Shown here: in pieces, positions 1 through 8,599 of the stretch | Layout: each line of letters begins with the position of its first letter | Position numbering within the stretch: position 1 is the first letter of the stretch | Assembly: GCA_004553595.1 (NCBI GenBank) | Contig: SFKZ01000011.1 | Coordinates: 76,654 to 140,653, forward strand | DNA: 64,000 nt | Reading direction: 5' to 3' | Origin: Methanobrevibacter ruminantium | GTDB lineage: Archaea; Methanobacteriota; Methanobacteria; Methanobacteriales; Methanobacteriaceae | Program-made: the position numbers and the translations under genes | The notes under the pieces: model-generated | The model's input: only the letters and a program-made list of their open reading frames with translations | Database searches by the model: none | What the model was told of the DNA's origin: nothing

Positions 1-181
1 AATTCATAGCAGAAAGAATTGCAGAATTGCCACTATTCACCAATTTAACATGGATTTGATTAGTGATATGGGCTAATTTCTCTTCAGCCAATGCATGATA
101 ATCCTTTTTATCCTCACCACTTGCCACTTTAGACATGGCCATTTGAGTTTCCTTTGATGGTTTTTTAAATTTAAGATTCAT
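1..181 (-). CDS. Partial unknown protein, N-terminal part only
   Basis: An open minus-strand frame runs off the left edge, leaving the first 60 residues. It begins MNLKFKKPSKETQMAMS and is rich in Lys, Ala and His, with no signal peptide or membrane segment. I chose the ATG at 181 because AGGT lies 6 bases upstream; an in-frame ATG at 199 is also possible but has no clear ribosome site. It follows the NreA gene on the same strand at about 50 bases, so the two may be co-transcribed. I do not recognise the family, and the missing C-terminus prevents a call. Confidence 0.55.
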   Translation of the reverse strand, partial: MNLKFKKPSKETQMAMSKVASGEDKKDYHALAEEKLAHITNQIHVKLVNSGNSAILSAMN

Positions 182-232
182 ATTTTTACCTAAAGTCATT
201 ATTTAATGATTAATTTTAATATAAATTTGTTA

Positions 233-1429
233 TTATTGTTGCAAATCTGGAGATTTCTTGAAGAAGGAATCCAATGTTGTCTGCTTTGAATGCAATAATT
301 CCTTTAGCAAATTGCTTTGCTTTACATATTTGCTGATTGGAATCTTTAATTTAGTTCCGCAGTAAACAAGAGAGTCTTTTAGTGATTCAAACTCCTTGTA
401 CTCCCCATCCATCGCATATTTAATATTCTCTCTAACATTAAACACTCCAAGAGGAACATACCCGGAATAAGCTTCCCTAAGTATAATAACGCCAGATTGA
501 AGTTTTAGTTTAGCTAATTTATCCAATACTGCCATTTTAGCAGTGTAATAACATCCACCTACACAGGAATATTCAGTTTTATCAGTATTTGTTTCATAAT
601 CCGAAAAAATCATTTCCTCTTTACCAAGTATTTTAATAAATGCTTCAAACCATTCATATTGCCATTCGGTAGGTGTTAAGATAATAGCATAATAATTTTT
701 CAAGCTTGAAAATTCATAAACCCTATAGGAATCCATTATATTATAATGTCTGACTTCCTTCAATAGATTGTCTGCAATTGTACTGTCACAGGCAGTAATT
801 GACCATCTTGTTGGAACCAATTTTCGATTCTTTTTAAGACCGAATGCTCCAACAGAAAACGCCTTTTGCATTGCTGAAAATGGAACATCCTTATTATGGA
901 GATTCATCACCGCTTCACGAGCCTTTAAATCAGTGTCATAAAAGCTTTTTTCAAGTTGCTTATCCCATTTGACTGCATCAATGTCGAATTTTTCAATTAA
1001 AGCGCTTGGACCATGAGGTGTGCTTTCTTCACTGAACATTGAACCGCTAGGCCTTGATCCAAAAGTGGCTTCGCTGTCAATGGATTTTGATGCAAGAGAA
1101 ATGTCCTGAAGCTTTTCAACAAAGGGATTCTCCAAATCCTTAATGTCAATCAATTGTTTTCCACGGACAAGATTCAATCGGTATCCAATAATGTCTTCTT
1201 GGGTTTTATTTTCACCTATCCACTGCTCTGGAGAGTCCATTATATATGTATCTCCAAGTTGAGGAACCATCATTGGTCCAGCATACACTTTAGGATAGCT
1301 CCATCGACCTATAAAAACAGATGGTGGTGTACTTCCATCTAAATCCTTTCCAACATCAACTGATCTCATCTGTATATTCTCAGTTAATTTGGCTAAATAA
1401 GCATTCTTAGTAGTCTTAGATGTTCTCAT
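233..1429 (-). CDS. nreA: NreA-type archaeal DNA repair protein with C-terminal PCNA-binding motif
   Basis: The 398-residue protein matches the archaeal Nre family (COG1602), reported to act in DNA repair together with the sliding clamp PCNA. Family-like segments include FIGRWSYPKVYAGPM near residue 40, FGSRPSGSMFSE near 123, LVPTRWSITACDS near 204 and ILREAYSGYVPLGVF near 318. Near the C-terminus QTTLDSFF (Q383, L386, F389, F390) is a textbook PIP box (QxxhxxFF), predicting direct docking on PCNA. The start ATG follows AAGGT at suitable spacing. The gene is separated from guaAb by about 140 AT-rich bases and looks like the head of its own unit. The biochemical activity of the family is poorly known. 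Confidence 0.88.
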   Translation of the reverse strand: MRTSKTTKNAYLAKLTENIQMRSVDVGKDLDGSTPPSVFIGRWSYPKVYAGPMMVPQLGDTYIMDSPEQWIGENKTQEDIIGYRLNLVRGKQLIDIKDLENPFVEKLQDISLASKSIDSEATFGSRPSGSMFSEESTPHGPSALIEKFDIDAVKWDKQLEKSFYDTDLKAREAVMNLHNKDVPFSAMQKAFSVGAFGLKKNRKLVPTRWSITACDSTIADNLLKEVRHYNIMDSYRVYEFSSLKNYYAIILTPTEWQYEWFEAFIKILGKEEMIFSDYETNTDKTEYSCVGGCYYTAKMAVLDKLAKLKLQSGVIILREAYSGYVPLGVFNVRENIKYAMDGEYKEFESLKDSLVYCGTKLKIPISKYVKQSNLLKELLHSKQTTLDSFFKKSPDLQQ

Positions 1430-1568
1430 AATAATACCTTAAATAAAATAAATGATGATGATTGCTAATTGAGTATGATGAAAAATAAAATAGTTAAAAT
1501 TAGTTTTAAAAACTAATTTAACTTTAATTTAGAGAATTTATATTAAATTTTTGTCAATTAATAAATAA

Positions 1569-2495
1569 TTAACAGAATTCAATGGTACTAGGTGGCTTGT
1601 CACTAATGGATAAAGCGACATGGGTAACTTCAGAAACTTCAGAAGTGATTCTTCTGGAAATGGTTCTGATTACATCCCAAGGCATTTCAGGAACAGTTGC
1701 AGTCATTGCGTCAATAGAACTGATTAATCTGATTACAATAAGATAACCGAAGTCCCTTTCATCACCTTTTACACCAGTTACCTTAGTGTCAGTAAGTACA
1801 GCGAAATATTGCCATAATTCCTTATCTAAGCCAGCTTTTTCCACTTCTTCTCTTACAATAGCATCTGCAGCTCTGCAAACAGCTAAATTATCTCTTGTTA
1901 AAGCTCCAACAACTCTTACACCAAGTCCAGGACCTGGGAAAGGTTGTCTTTGTACAATGCTGTCTGGAAGACCTAATTCAGTACCGACTTCTCTTACTTC
2001 ATCTTTATATAAGTCTCTTACAGGTTCAACTACTTTTAAAACCATACCGCTTGGCAATGCCATGTTGTGGTGAGTCTTGATTTCTCCTTCAGTTTCAATC
2101 CAATCAGGAGCAATGGTACCTTGAACCAAGTATTTAGCGTCAACTGCTTGTGCTTCTCTTTCAAAGACTTCAATGAATACTCTTCCAATGATTTTCCTTT
2201 TCTCTTCAGGGTCATCTACACCTTCAAGTTCGGATAAAAATTCATCAGATGCATCAACATACTTGAAGTTTAATCTTTCTTCGAAAACTGCACAAACCTG
2301 TTCTGCTTCTCCTTCTCTAAGCAATCCATGGTTAACGAATATTGCAGTCAAATTGTCACCAATAGCTTCTTGGGTAAGAACTGAACAGACAGAACTGTCA
2401 ACTCCACCGGATAATGCTATAATAGTTTTTTCATCACCAATTTCTTCTTTGATTTTACGAGTAGCATCTTCAATAAATTCTTTTGGGTTTAACAT
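1569..2495 (-). CDS. guaAb: GMP synthase subunit B (ATP pyrophosphatase, glutamine-hydrolysing)
   Basis: This 308-residue subunit adenylates XMP and aminates it to GMP using ammonia supplied by the separate glutaminase subunit. The PP-loop ALSGGVDSSV (about residues 28-37) binds ATP, and the C-terminal segment RQPFPGPGLGVRVVG plus the terminal SKPPSTIEF-like end is typical of the XMP-binding dimerisation domain. Archaea such as Methanobacteriales split GuaA into two genes, and the glutaminase partner lies just upstream at 2902-3471, separated by one small ORF. The ATG follows AAGGT. It acts in cytoplasmic purine biosynthesis. Confidence 0.95.
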   Translation of the reverse strand: MLNPKEFIEDATRKIKEEIGDEKTIIALSGGVDSSVCSVLTQEAIGDNLTAIFVNHGLLREGEAEQVCAVFEERLNFKYVDASDEFLSELEGVDDPEEKRKIIGRVFIEVFEREAQAVDAKYLVQGTIAPDWIETEGEIKTHHNMALPSGMVLKVVEPVRDLYKDEVREVGTELGLPDSIVQRQPFPGPGLGVRVVGALTRDNLAVCRAADAIVREEVEKAGLDKELWQYFAVLTDTKVTGVKGDERDFGYLIVIRLISSIDAMTATVPEMPWDVIRTISRRITSEVSEVTHVALSISDKPPSTIEFC

Positions 2496-2595
2496 AAAAA
2501 TACCTTAAAAAATTATTTAAAAATTATTGTTCCAATAAAGCTTCTTTCAATGAATATAATTGAAATTATGAAAAATATTATGTAAATTCTTGGAT

Positions 2596-2838
2596 TTATT
2601 CAAAATCTTCGATAAATTCCATAATGATAGCTTCTAAACCTTCGTCTTTGCCATCCATTACAGCATCCATCATGTCTTCGTATTTGACATATTTTTCAAT
2701 TTTAATAGCTTTTTCACCAATGCCAGTTATTCTGAAATCTTGTTCACCATCACCAATAGGAATGCTAATGGTTTTGAATTTTAAGTTAGCTTTATTGTCA
2801 ATTGCTTTTTTCTTAAAGTCATCTAAATTATCAAACAT
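2596..2838 (-). CDS. Small acidic protein between the two GMP synthetase subunit genes
   Basis: The 80-residue protein is acidic and ends in FIEDFE. It has no membrane segment, cysteine motif or signal peptide. The start ATG is preceded by AAGGG at good spacing, and the gene lies between guaAa and guaAb on the same strand with short spacers, so it is probably co-transcribed with them. The middle DFRITGIGEKAIKIEKYVKY segment looks like a compact alpha/beta fold. I do not recognise a named family. Its position suggests, but does not show, a role linked to GMP synthetase. Confidence 0.75.
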   Translation of the reverse strand: MFDNLDDFKKKAIDNKANLKFKTISIPIGDGEQDFRITGIGEKAIKIEKYVKYEDMMDAVMDGKDEGLEAIIMEFIEDFE

Positions 2839-2901
2839 CTTATCAACCCTTTTTTAAATTTAAAATTAATAATAAATATAATAACTCTTTTTATTTTTAA
2901 T

Positions 2902-3471
2902 TTATCCATTTTTATAATTCTGACAAATCTCATAAAAATTCTTAAAGATGAATTCTCCTTTAGGAGTGTGATGAACTTCTGGATGGAATTGAATTCCATA
3001 AATCTCTTTTTCCTTATGTTTCATAGCTTCTATATCACAAAGAGAGGAACTTGCAATTATGTCAAATTCTTCAGGAAGAGTGTGAACTTCATCTTTATGA
3101 GAGCTCCAAACGTCAAGTGGAGATTCAAGTCCTTTAAAGAGACTGGAAGTATCTAAAAGATTAATTTTTACTTGAGCATAACTTTCAGTGTCTGAAGTGG
3201 AGACTTCACCACCAAAGGTTTTAGCTATTAACTGATGACCTAAACAAATGCCAAGAATAGGAATATCAAAGTGCTTGATGAATTCTGGAGCATTTCCCAC
3301 ATCATCAATGGAAGGACCTCCACCTAAAATCAAGCCGATAGGCTCTTTTGATTCAATCTCTTCAATGGATAGTTGATTGCTAACCAATTGAGAAGGAATC
3401 TTAAGATACTGTAAGCTTCTTTGGATTCTGTGGTTGTATTGTCCCTTGTTATTAATAACTAAAATTGTCAT
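2902..3471 (-). CDS. guaAa: GMP synthase subunit A (glutamine amidotransferase)
   Basis: This class I glutamine amidotransferase frees ammonia from glutamine for XMP amination by GuaAb. GICLGHQLIA carries the nucleophilic Cys, and IQFHPEVHHTPKGE carries the His-Glu of the triad. The chosen start gives MTILVINNKGQYNHR (189 residues): GAGAG sits about 6 bases upstream of this ATG, whereas the longer ATG at 3489 only adds six residues absent from typical GuaAa proteins. The gene heads the guaAa-small protein-guaAb set. Confidence 0.95.
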   Translation of the reverse strand: MTILVINNKGQYNHRIQRSLQYLKIPSQLVSNQLSIEEIESKEPIGLILGGGPSIDDVGNAPEFIKHFDIPILGICLGHQLIAKTFGGEVSTSDTESYAQVKINLLDTSSLFKGLESPLDVWSSHKDEVHTLPEEFDIIASSSLCDIEAMKHKEKEIYGIQFHPEVHHTPKGEFIFKNFYEICQNYKNG

Positions 3472-3680
3472 ATAATCTCTCAAAATCATTTTTTTTACGA
3501 ATAAATTCCTTATAATATTACATTAAAAGCTAAAAATTAAATGCATATATAATGTATAATATTATATTAATTTAATATATATTTAATATAATATATAAAT
3601 TTATTACATTAACTTACCATATTAAGATAAATTAAACAACTTAAATAAATTTAAATAGTATTAAAAGATAAATAAGAACT

Positions 3681-3827
3681 ATGAAAATCGATGAATTAAT
3701 AACCTATTTAATAATTATTATAGTTGTAGCAGCTTTAATTAAAGTGTTTGCATGGTTATTACCTATCTTTGTTGTATTGGCAATAGCCTATGTATTATAT
3801 GTATTCATTACTGAAAAAGAATATTAA
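3681..3827 (+). CDS. Candidate 48-residue membrane microprotein
   Basis: A short plus-strand frame starts MKIDELITYLIIIIVVAA and consists almost entirely of two hydrophobic stretches separated by a Lys (KVFAWLLP), ending FITEKEY. No ribosome site precedes the ATG, but an AATTTAAATA TATA-like element lies about 29 bases upstream. That spacing predicts a leaderless transcript starting at or near the ATG. It sits alone in the spacer between guaAa and the adhesin-like gene. No family is recognised, and it could be a chance frame in AT-rich DNA. Confidence 0.4.
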   Translation: MKIDELITYLIIIIVVAALIKVFAWLLPIFVVLAIAYVLYVFITEKEY

Positions 3828-3959
3828 CTTTAGATATTATATCTTAGTTATTTCATTTTCATCTATCTTTTTTTATTTTTTGATTAATGATTATTTTTAA
3901 AATTAGGTTAATTAAAATCAGACTTATTAGAATTATTTAAACTCCCAAGGAGGTATTAA

Positions 3960-5397
3960 ATGAATAAAAAAACGTTCAGATATTTTTGCGCTATTTTGAT
4001 TTTTCTTTTCATAATTAACATAGGCATGATATCTGCAAGTGAAATAGATCAAAGCACAGATGCTTTTTCAAATCAAATTTTAAGTGACAACTCTGGAGTG
4101 GATGAGGTTCTCACAGATAATCCGGAAGGATGCTCCACAGAGATAATTCATGAGGAGACAGAAACCACAGGAGACAATAACAATTCAAGCCCTGAAATTA
4201 CAGATCCAACTGAACCGATAGTAGATGAACCTCAGGAAGTGATATTGGAAAAAACATCCATAAGCTCTGCAGATTATGTCATAAAGAACAATTATTTAAA
4301 TGTTTATTTGAAAGACAGTTCCAAAAATGCCATTGCAAATCAGGAAGTTACACTTACAATTAATGGAAAGACCCTTTCTGCAATTACCAATAGCAATGGA
4401 GTATGTAAATTCAATATTACAAATGCAGCTAAAACATATTCTGTGACATTGAATTTTGAAGGGGATGACAAATACGAGTCCTCAACAAAAACATTGAATT
4501 TAAGAGTTATTGCAAAGCCAATCTATACAAAAATGACCATTGCACAATATGGAATCTTTAGAGGCAATTGCTTGAATGTTTACTTGAAAACAACTGCAGG
4601 CAAGGCAATAGCTAATCAAACCATTAAAATTACAATCAATGGAAAAAACCTATACAAGAATAACAAAAAAGAACGGTTTAGCTAAATTGAAAATCAGCTT
4701 AAGGTCTAACATTTATAGCGTTACCATCAAGTATGCTGGAAAAGGCAATTACATGCCTGTAAGCAAAAGCACTAAAGTAAATGTGCTTACAAGCAAACTT
4801 ATAGGAAAAACCAGCTATGGAAAGGTATACTTCATTGGACCTATTGGAAACCGCAGCTCAAAAGTAAAAATAGCTTATGTTGTTGGATTGCATTCAATGG
4901 AACATCAAATTCATGATTCACTTTATAAAATCATAAAAAATAAAGTAGTGATGAATTATAAGTATTATGTTTATAGAATCGTTTTAACCAATAAGAAAGG
5001 ATCATATTCCACCTTAAGAATGAGAGGTCAAAAGCTTGCTAAGAACTATATAGTTCCTCATGCAAAAAAGCAAAACTTTGATTTGGTGGCTGACATTCAT
5101 TCCACATCTGGAATAAGCTATAAGCAAACTTACTTTATACATGTTCCAAAGAATCAGCATACTCCTTCAATGAAATTGGCTAAAAAGACCATTAAAATAA
5201 TTAAATCTATTGAGAAAAACTCTAAGATGCTATATTGGTCTCCTCCAACTCAAACAAGTCCTCCTTATATCCACTTACCATTGATTAAGGCAGGAACACC
5301 TACATTTGTATTTGAGACTTGGAGCTATGAGAAAAAATCTCAAACTGATAAAAGAGCTAAAATATTAATACAAGCAATAGATAAGGTATTTGATTAG
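3960..5397 (+). pseudogene. Secreted adhesin-like protein with Ig-like repeats and M14-like peptidase domain, broken by one-base frameshift
   Basis: Two overlapping frames together encode one protein of about 478 residues. Frame 1 (3960-4685) has a signal peptide (hydrophobic residues 9-26), an acidic linker and bacterial-Ig-like repeats (ITNSNGVCKFNIT; EGDDKYESSTKTL). Frame 2 (from 4639) continues a second Ig-like repeat in register (NGLAKLKISL; AGKGNYMPVSKSTKV) and ends in a domain with HSME (HxxE), ADIHS and FVFET. These match the zinc and catalytic residues of M14-type carboxypeptidases. Removing one A from the six-A run at 4643-4648 restores the repeat consensus TINGKTYTRIT. A very strong AAGGAGGT site (3947-3954) precedes the ATG. 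The break may be real decay, slippage-based phase variation or a sequence error. Confidence 0.8.
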
Positions 5398-5440
5398 ATA
5401 ATTAAATATCTTATTTTATTTTTTTTGAATAAAAATAATT

Positions 5441-5458
5441 ATTCGTTGAAATACGAAT
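5441..5458. terminator. Hairpin and AT-rich spacer between convergent genes
   Basis: ATTCGT and ACGAAT form a perfect 6-base-pair hairpin with a 6-base loop. It lies between the convergent adhesin-like gene and trxB and is flanked by A- and T-runs on both strands, as expected of a two-way terminator. The rest of the spacer (about 5500-5580) is low-complexity DNA made of repeated AAATTAAAACT and TAAAAAA units. Confidence 0.45.
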
Positions 5459-5588
5459 GAAAAATAATTTTAAAAAAATATTAAATAAAAAAGATTATTA
5501 AAAAATTAAATTAAAACTAAATTAAAACTAAATTAAAATTAAATTAAAAAAATAAAAAATAAAAAATAAAAAATATATAAAAAAAGAA

Positions 5589-6530
5589 TTATTGAAGATT
5601 TAAATAATTATAAGCAGAAATAGCAGCTACTGCACCTTCTCCACAAGCTACAATCCACTGTTTTACACCACCAGTAATATCTCCCGCAGAATAAACTCCT
5701 TCTACATTGGTAGCCTGATTCTTGTCAGTAATTATGTAACCGTTCTCATCCAAATCCACTCCTAATTCCTTAGCCAATACATTGGAAGGATCATCACCAA
5801 TAGCTACAAAGACAGCATCTGTTTTATAATCCTCTTCTTTGCCATTTCTTAAAAGAGTTACTGAATCAACAGCCATATCTCCTTTAATCTCTTCGATAGT
5901 TGAATTCCAAAGAACTTCAATATCATTTTCCTTCAAAGCATTTTGGAGGTGATGCTCACATCTCAATTCATCTCTTCTGTGAACCAATTTAACATTGCAA
6001 CCAAGGTTCTTAAGGTATAATGCCTCTTGAGCAGCACTGTTTCCTCCACCTACCATAAGAACATCCCTTCCAATGAAAAACATTCCATCACAGGTTGCAC
6101 AGTATGCCACTCCACGACCTAAAAACTCTTCTTCACCTGGAACATTCAAATGCCTATGGCTTGATCCAGTAGCAAAAATGATTGTTTTAGTGAAGAATTC
6201 ATTTTCACCTGCATCATCAGATGTCATCAATAAAGGAGAATTCTTAGTCTTTAGATTAAAGCCACCTTCTGTTTTTTCAATTGATTCAATTACTGTGTTT
6301 TCCAAGATTTCACAATAATTTTCACTTTGAGCCTTCATCTTTTGAATGAGTTCCATTCCAGCAATCAAGTCAAAACCAGGATAATTCTGCATCATAGGGA
6401 CTTCCAAACCTAACCCTCCAGCCATTCCTTTATCAATGACTAAAGTTTTTGAGTTTTGTCTTCCAGCATACATTCCTGCAGTCAATCCTGCTGGACCTGC
6501 ACCAATAATTACAATGTCATAATTCTCCAT
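5589..6530 (-). CDS. trxB: Thioredoxin reductase (FAD, NADPH-type fold)
   Basis: The protein (313 residues from the preferred start) transfers electrons from a pyridine nucleotide or F420H2 to a thioredoxin-like protein. It has the FAD motif GAGPAGLTAGMYAGRQ at the N-terminus, the redox-active CATCDG, the second dinucleotide motif GGGNSAAQEALYL, and the C-terminal SAGDITGG FAD contact. I chose the ATG giving MENYDIVIIG because AGGTG is correctly spaced; a GTG three codons upstream is less likely. Some methanogen homologues use F420H2, and the cofactor cannot be decided here. It appears to be a single-gene unit. Confidence 0.93.
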   Translation of the reverse strand: MENYDIVIIGAGPAGLTAGMYAGRQNSKTLVIDKGMAGGLGLEVPMMQNYPGFDLIAGMELIQKMKAQSENYCEILENTVIESIEKTEGGFNLKTKNSPLLMTSDDAGENEFFTKTIIFATGSSHRHLNVPGEEEFLGRGVAYCATCDGMFFIGRDVLMVGGGNSAAQEALYLKNLGCNVKLVHRRDELRCEHHLQNALKENDIEVLWNSTIEEIKGDMAVDSVTLLRNGKEEDYKTDAVFVAIGDDPSNVLAKELGVDLDENGYIITDKNQATNVEGVYSAGDITGGVKQWIVACGEGAVAAISAYNYLNLQ

Positions 6531-6650
6531 ATTACACACCTAATAAATATGAATAAATTTTTTAAAAATGGACTATTTTCTAAAATATGAATTTGAAGTT
6601 TTTAAAAATTGACAAGAATTTATTTTAAAAAAATAAAATAGAATCAAAAT

Positions 6651-8588
6651 CTATAATAGATTTTGAATCTCTTCTCTTACAATTTTATTCACTAAACTAC
6701 CATCTGCTTTTCCTTTAAGCTTTTTCATGCTCATTCCCATTAAAGGGCCCATAGCACCCATTTGACGTTCCTTGATCATGGATTCATTTTGAGTAGCTAT
6801 TTCATGGATAATATCTCTAACTGCATCTTCACTTAAAAGAGTTAAATTAGCTTCTTCAGCAATTTCTGCTACATCAGCATCTGGTTTTTTGCTAACTGCA
6901 ACCATCAAGTCTTTTATAGCATCCTTAGAGATTTTTCCTTCTTCAAGAAGTGAGAAGACTTCAACCAATTTTTCCTCATCAAAGATTGAAACATCTATTC
7001 CCTCTCTTCTTAAATCCCTTAAATCTGAAACAAGTACAGAAGCAACAGTTGTTGGATCAACTTTAACCTTGCTTAATAATGATTCGAAAGTGTCTCCAAG
7101 CAATCTTCTAACGATTTGGCTTGCTAAATCTTCACTGAGCTTGTATTCTGCCTTGATTCTTTCCTTCTTCTCATCAGGAAGTTCCGGAAGGTTGTTTTTA
7201 ATAGGTTCAACCATATCATCAGTGATTTGGAACAATGGAATGTCAGTTTCAAGATACATTCTGTTTGCAGTTGGAAGAGGTCTCATGTATTCTGTATTTC
7301 CATCATCCAATGCTTTTCTTGTCTCTTCAACAACACCGTCAAATGCCATGTTTGCTCTTCTGATGACTTCATTCAATGCATTAACTGCAACATCCTCATC
7401 GTGAGCTACAATGATTATTGCATCTTGAGGACCTATTTTAAGGAACTCTTTCATAGCATTGACTTCATCTTCCTGAATACCATATGCAGGCAATTCATCT
7501 GTGTGGAAAAGTCCTGAAACACCCATCTTTTTAGCATAGCTGGACAATTCAGTACCAAATCTTCTGCCTGGCTGAATCTCTTTACCGATAAGACCATCAA
7601 ATCCTCTTAAGATAATACCTTTAATGCATGCTGCAGAGGATAAAATCTTAGATGAAGTGTCTTTAAATACTTCATCAAGGTCGTAAATGGTATCTTCAAC
7701 ACTTGCATCTCTTTTTATGAGTTCATCTTTAATGTCTGCAAGTGCCAATTGCCTTTGAACTTCCCTTTCTACAATTTCAGGCATTAAATCAAGGTCCTGT
7801 ACACCTTTGATTTCTACCCTTGCACCTCTTGTAATGGAGATGTTTACATCCTGACGGATAGTACCGATTCCTCTTTTTACATTAGTGCTTCTTAAGACCT
7901 GACCAATCATATAAGCAACTTCTTTTATTTGCTCTGGATGGTGCATGGAAGGATCCGTAGTGATTTCTGCAAGAGGAATTCCTAATCTGTCAAGACGGAA
8001 TTCAGTAAATTCATCATCTGAATCTATCCTTCTTGCTGCATCCTCTTCAAGCCCTAATGATTCAATAGCCACTCTTCCATATGGAGTGTCTAGGTAACCG
8101 TCAGTTGCTGCAAGACCGGTTCTTTGGAAACCTCCAGTGTTACTTCCATCAATTACCTGTTTTCTCATTGTATGGAATTCATCCACCATTCTCATGTTTA
8201 AAAGTGAAGCGATAGTAATACAAATATCCAATGCTTCCCTATTCAATGCATGAGGAGGTTCATCATCAGTTTCAACAAGACAAGTGTGATTGTTGAATGA
8301 CTCATACTTAAAGGTCATGTCCCTTAAGGATTCTTGCAAAGCAGCCCTGTCTATTTGACCTAATTCACTTTGAGTTGGCCTTAAGTTTCTTATGATTCCA
8401 TCATCAAATTCATCATCAATAAGTTCAGTTGAACATGGACAGAAAAGCTTATGCTTTGTATTCAATTGTTGGTGAATTTCTAAACCCATCATAAGTCCAA
8501 GCTCTTTCCAATTTCTTTCAATCTTAGGAGTTTCAGACTTATTGTTTTTGTTTCCTTTGTTTCCTTTTTTAGATTTGTTTTTAGCCAT
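6651..8588 (-). CDS. gatE: Glu-tRNA(Gln) amidotransferase subunit E
   Basis: GatE (645 residues) recognises Glu-tRNA(Gln), phosphorylates the glutamyl group and amidates it, completing the archaeal route to Gln-tRNA. After a Lys/Asn-rich N-terminal tail (MAKNKSKKGNKG), the GatB/E catalytic core has MMGLEIHQQLNTKHKLFCPC, ETDDEPPHALN and DGSNTGGFQRTGL. A GAD-like insertion and a YqeY-like helical tail (MGAMGPLMGMSMKKLKGKADG) follow. The ATG follows GGAGGG, which overlaps the end of the spacer after gatD (11 bases). The low-complexity basic N-terminus is an addition to the usual family start. Confidence 0.96.
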   Translation of the reverse strand: MAKNKSKKGNKGNKNNKSETPKIERNWKELGLMMGLEIHQQLNTKHKLFCPCSTELIDDEFDDGIIRNLRPTQSELGQIDRAALQESLRDMTFKYESFNNHTCLVETDDEPPHALNREALDICITIASLLNMRMVDEFHTMRKQVIDGSNTGGFQRTGLAATDGYLDTPYGRVAIESLGLEEDAARRIDSDDEFTEFRLDRLGIPLAEITTDPSMHHPEQIKEVAYMIGQVLRSTNVKRGIGTIRQDVNISITRGARVEIKGVQDLDLMPEIVEREVQRQLALADIKDELIKRDASVEDTIYDLDEVFKDTSSKILSSAACIKGIILRGFDGLIGKEIQPGRRFGTELSSYAKKMGVSGLFHTDELPAYGIQEDEVNAMKEFLKIGPQDAIIIVAHDEDVAVNALNEVIRRANMAFDGVVEETRKALDDGNTEYMRPLPTANRMYLETDIPLFQITDDMVEPIKNNLPELPDEKKERIKAEYKLSEDLASQIVRRLLGDTFESLLSKVKVDPTTVASVLVSDLRDLRREGIDVSIFDEEKLVEVFSLLEEGKISKDAIKDLMVAVSKKPDADVAEIAEEANLTLLSEDAVRDIIHEIATQNESMIKERQMGAMGPLMGMSMKKLKGKADGSLVNKIVREEIQNLL

Positions 8589-8599
8589 TTTCTACCCTC

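Noticed and set aside
1450..1485. Possible second box C/D RNA (two TGATGA boxes)
   Set aside because: No CTGA D or D' box and no closing stem are present.
4640..4655. Programmed -1 ribosomal frameshift at A-AAA-AAC
   Set aside because: The heptamer is a classic -1 slippery site, but joining the two frames needs a +1 shift (one base skipped), so the -1 mechanism does not fit.
6889..7404. Open frame of 171 codons on the plus strand inside gatE
   Set aside because: It lies opposite a strongly supported gene, shows no family motif or ribosome site, and has the Ser/Leu-rich composition of antisense frames.
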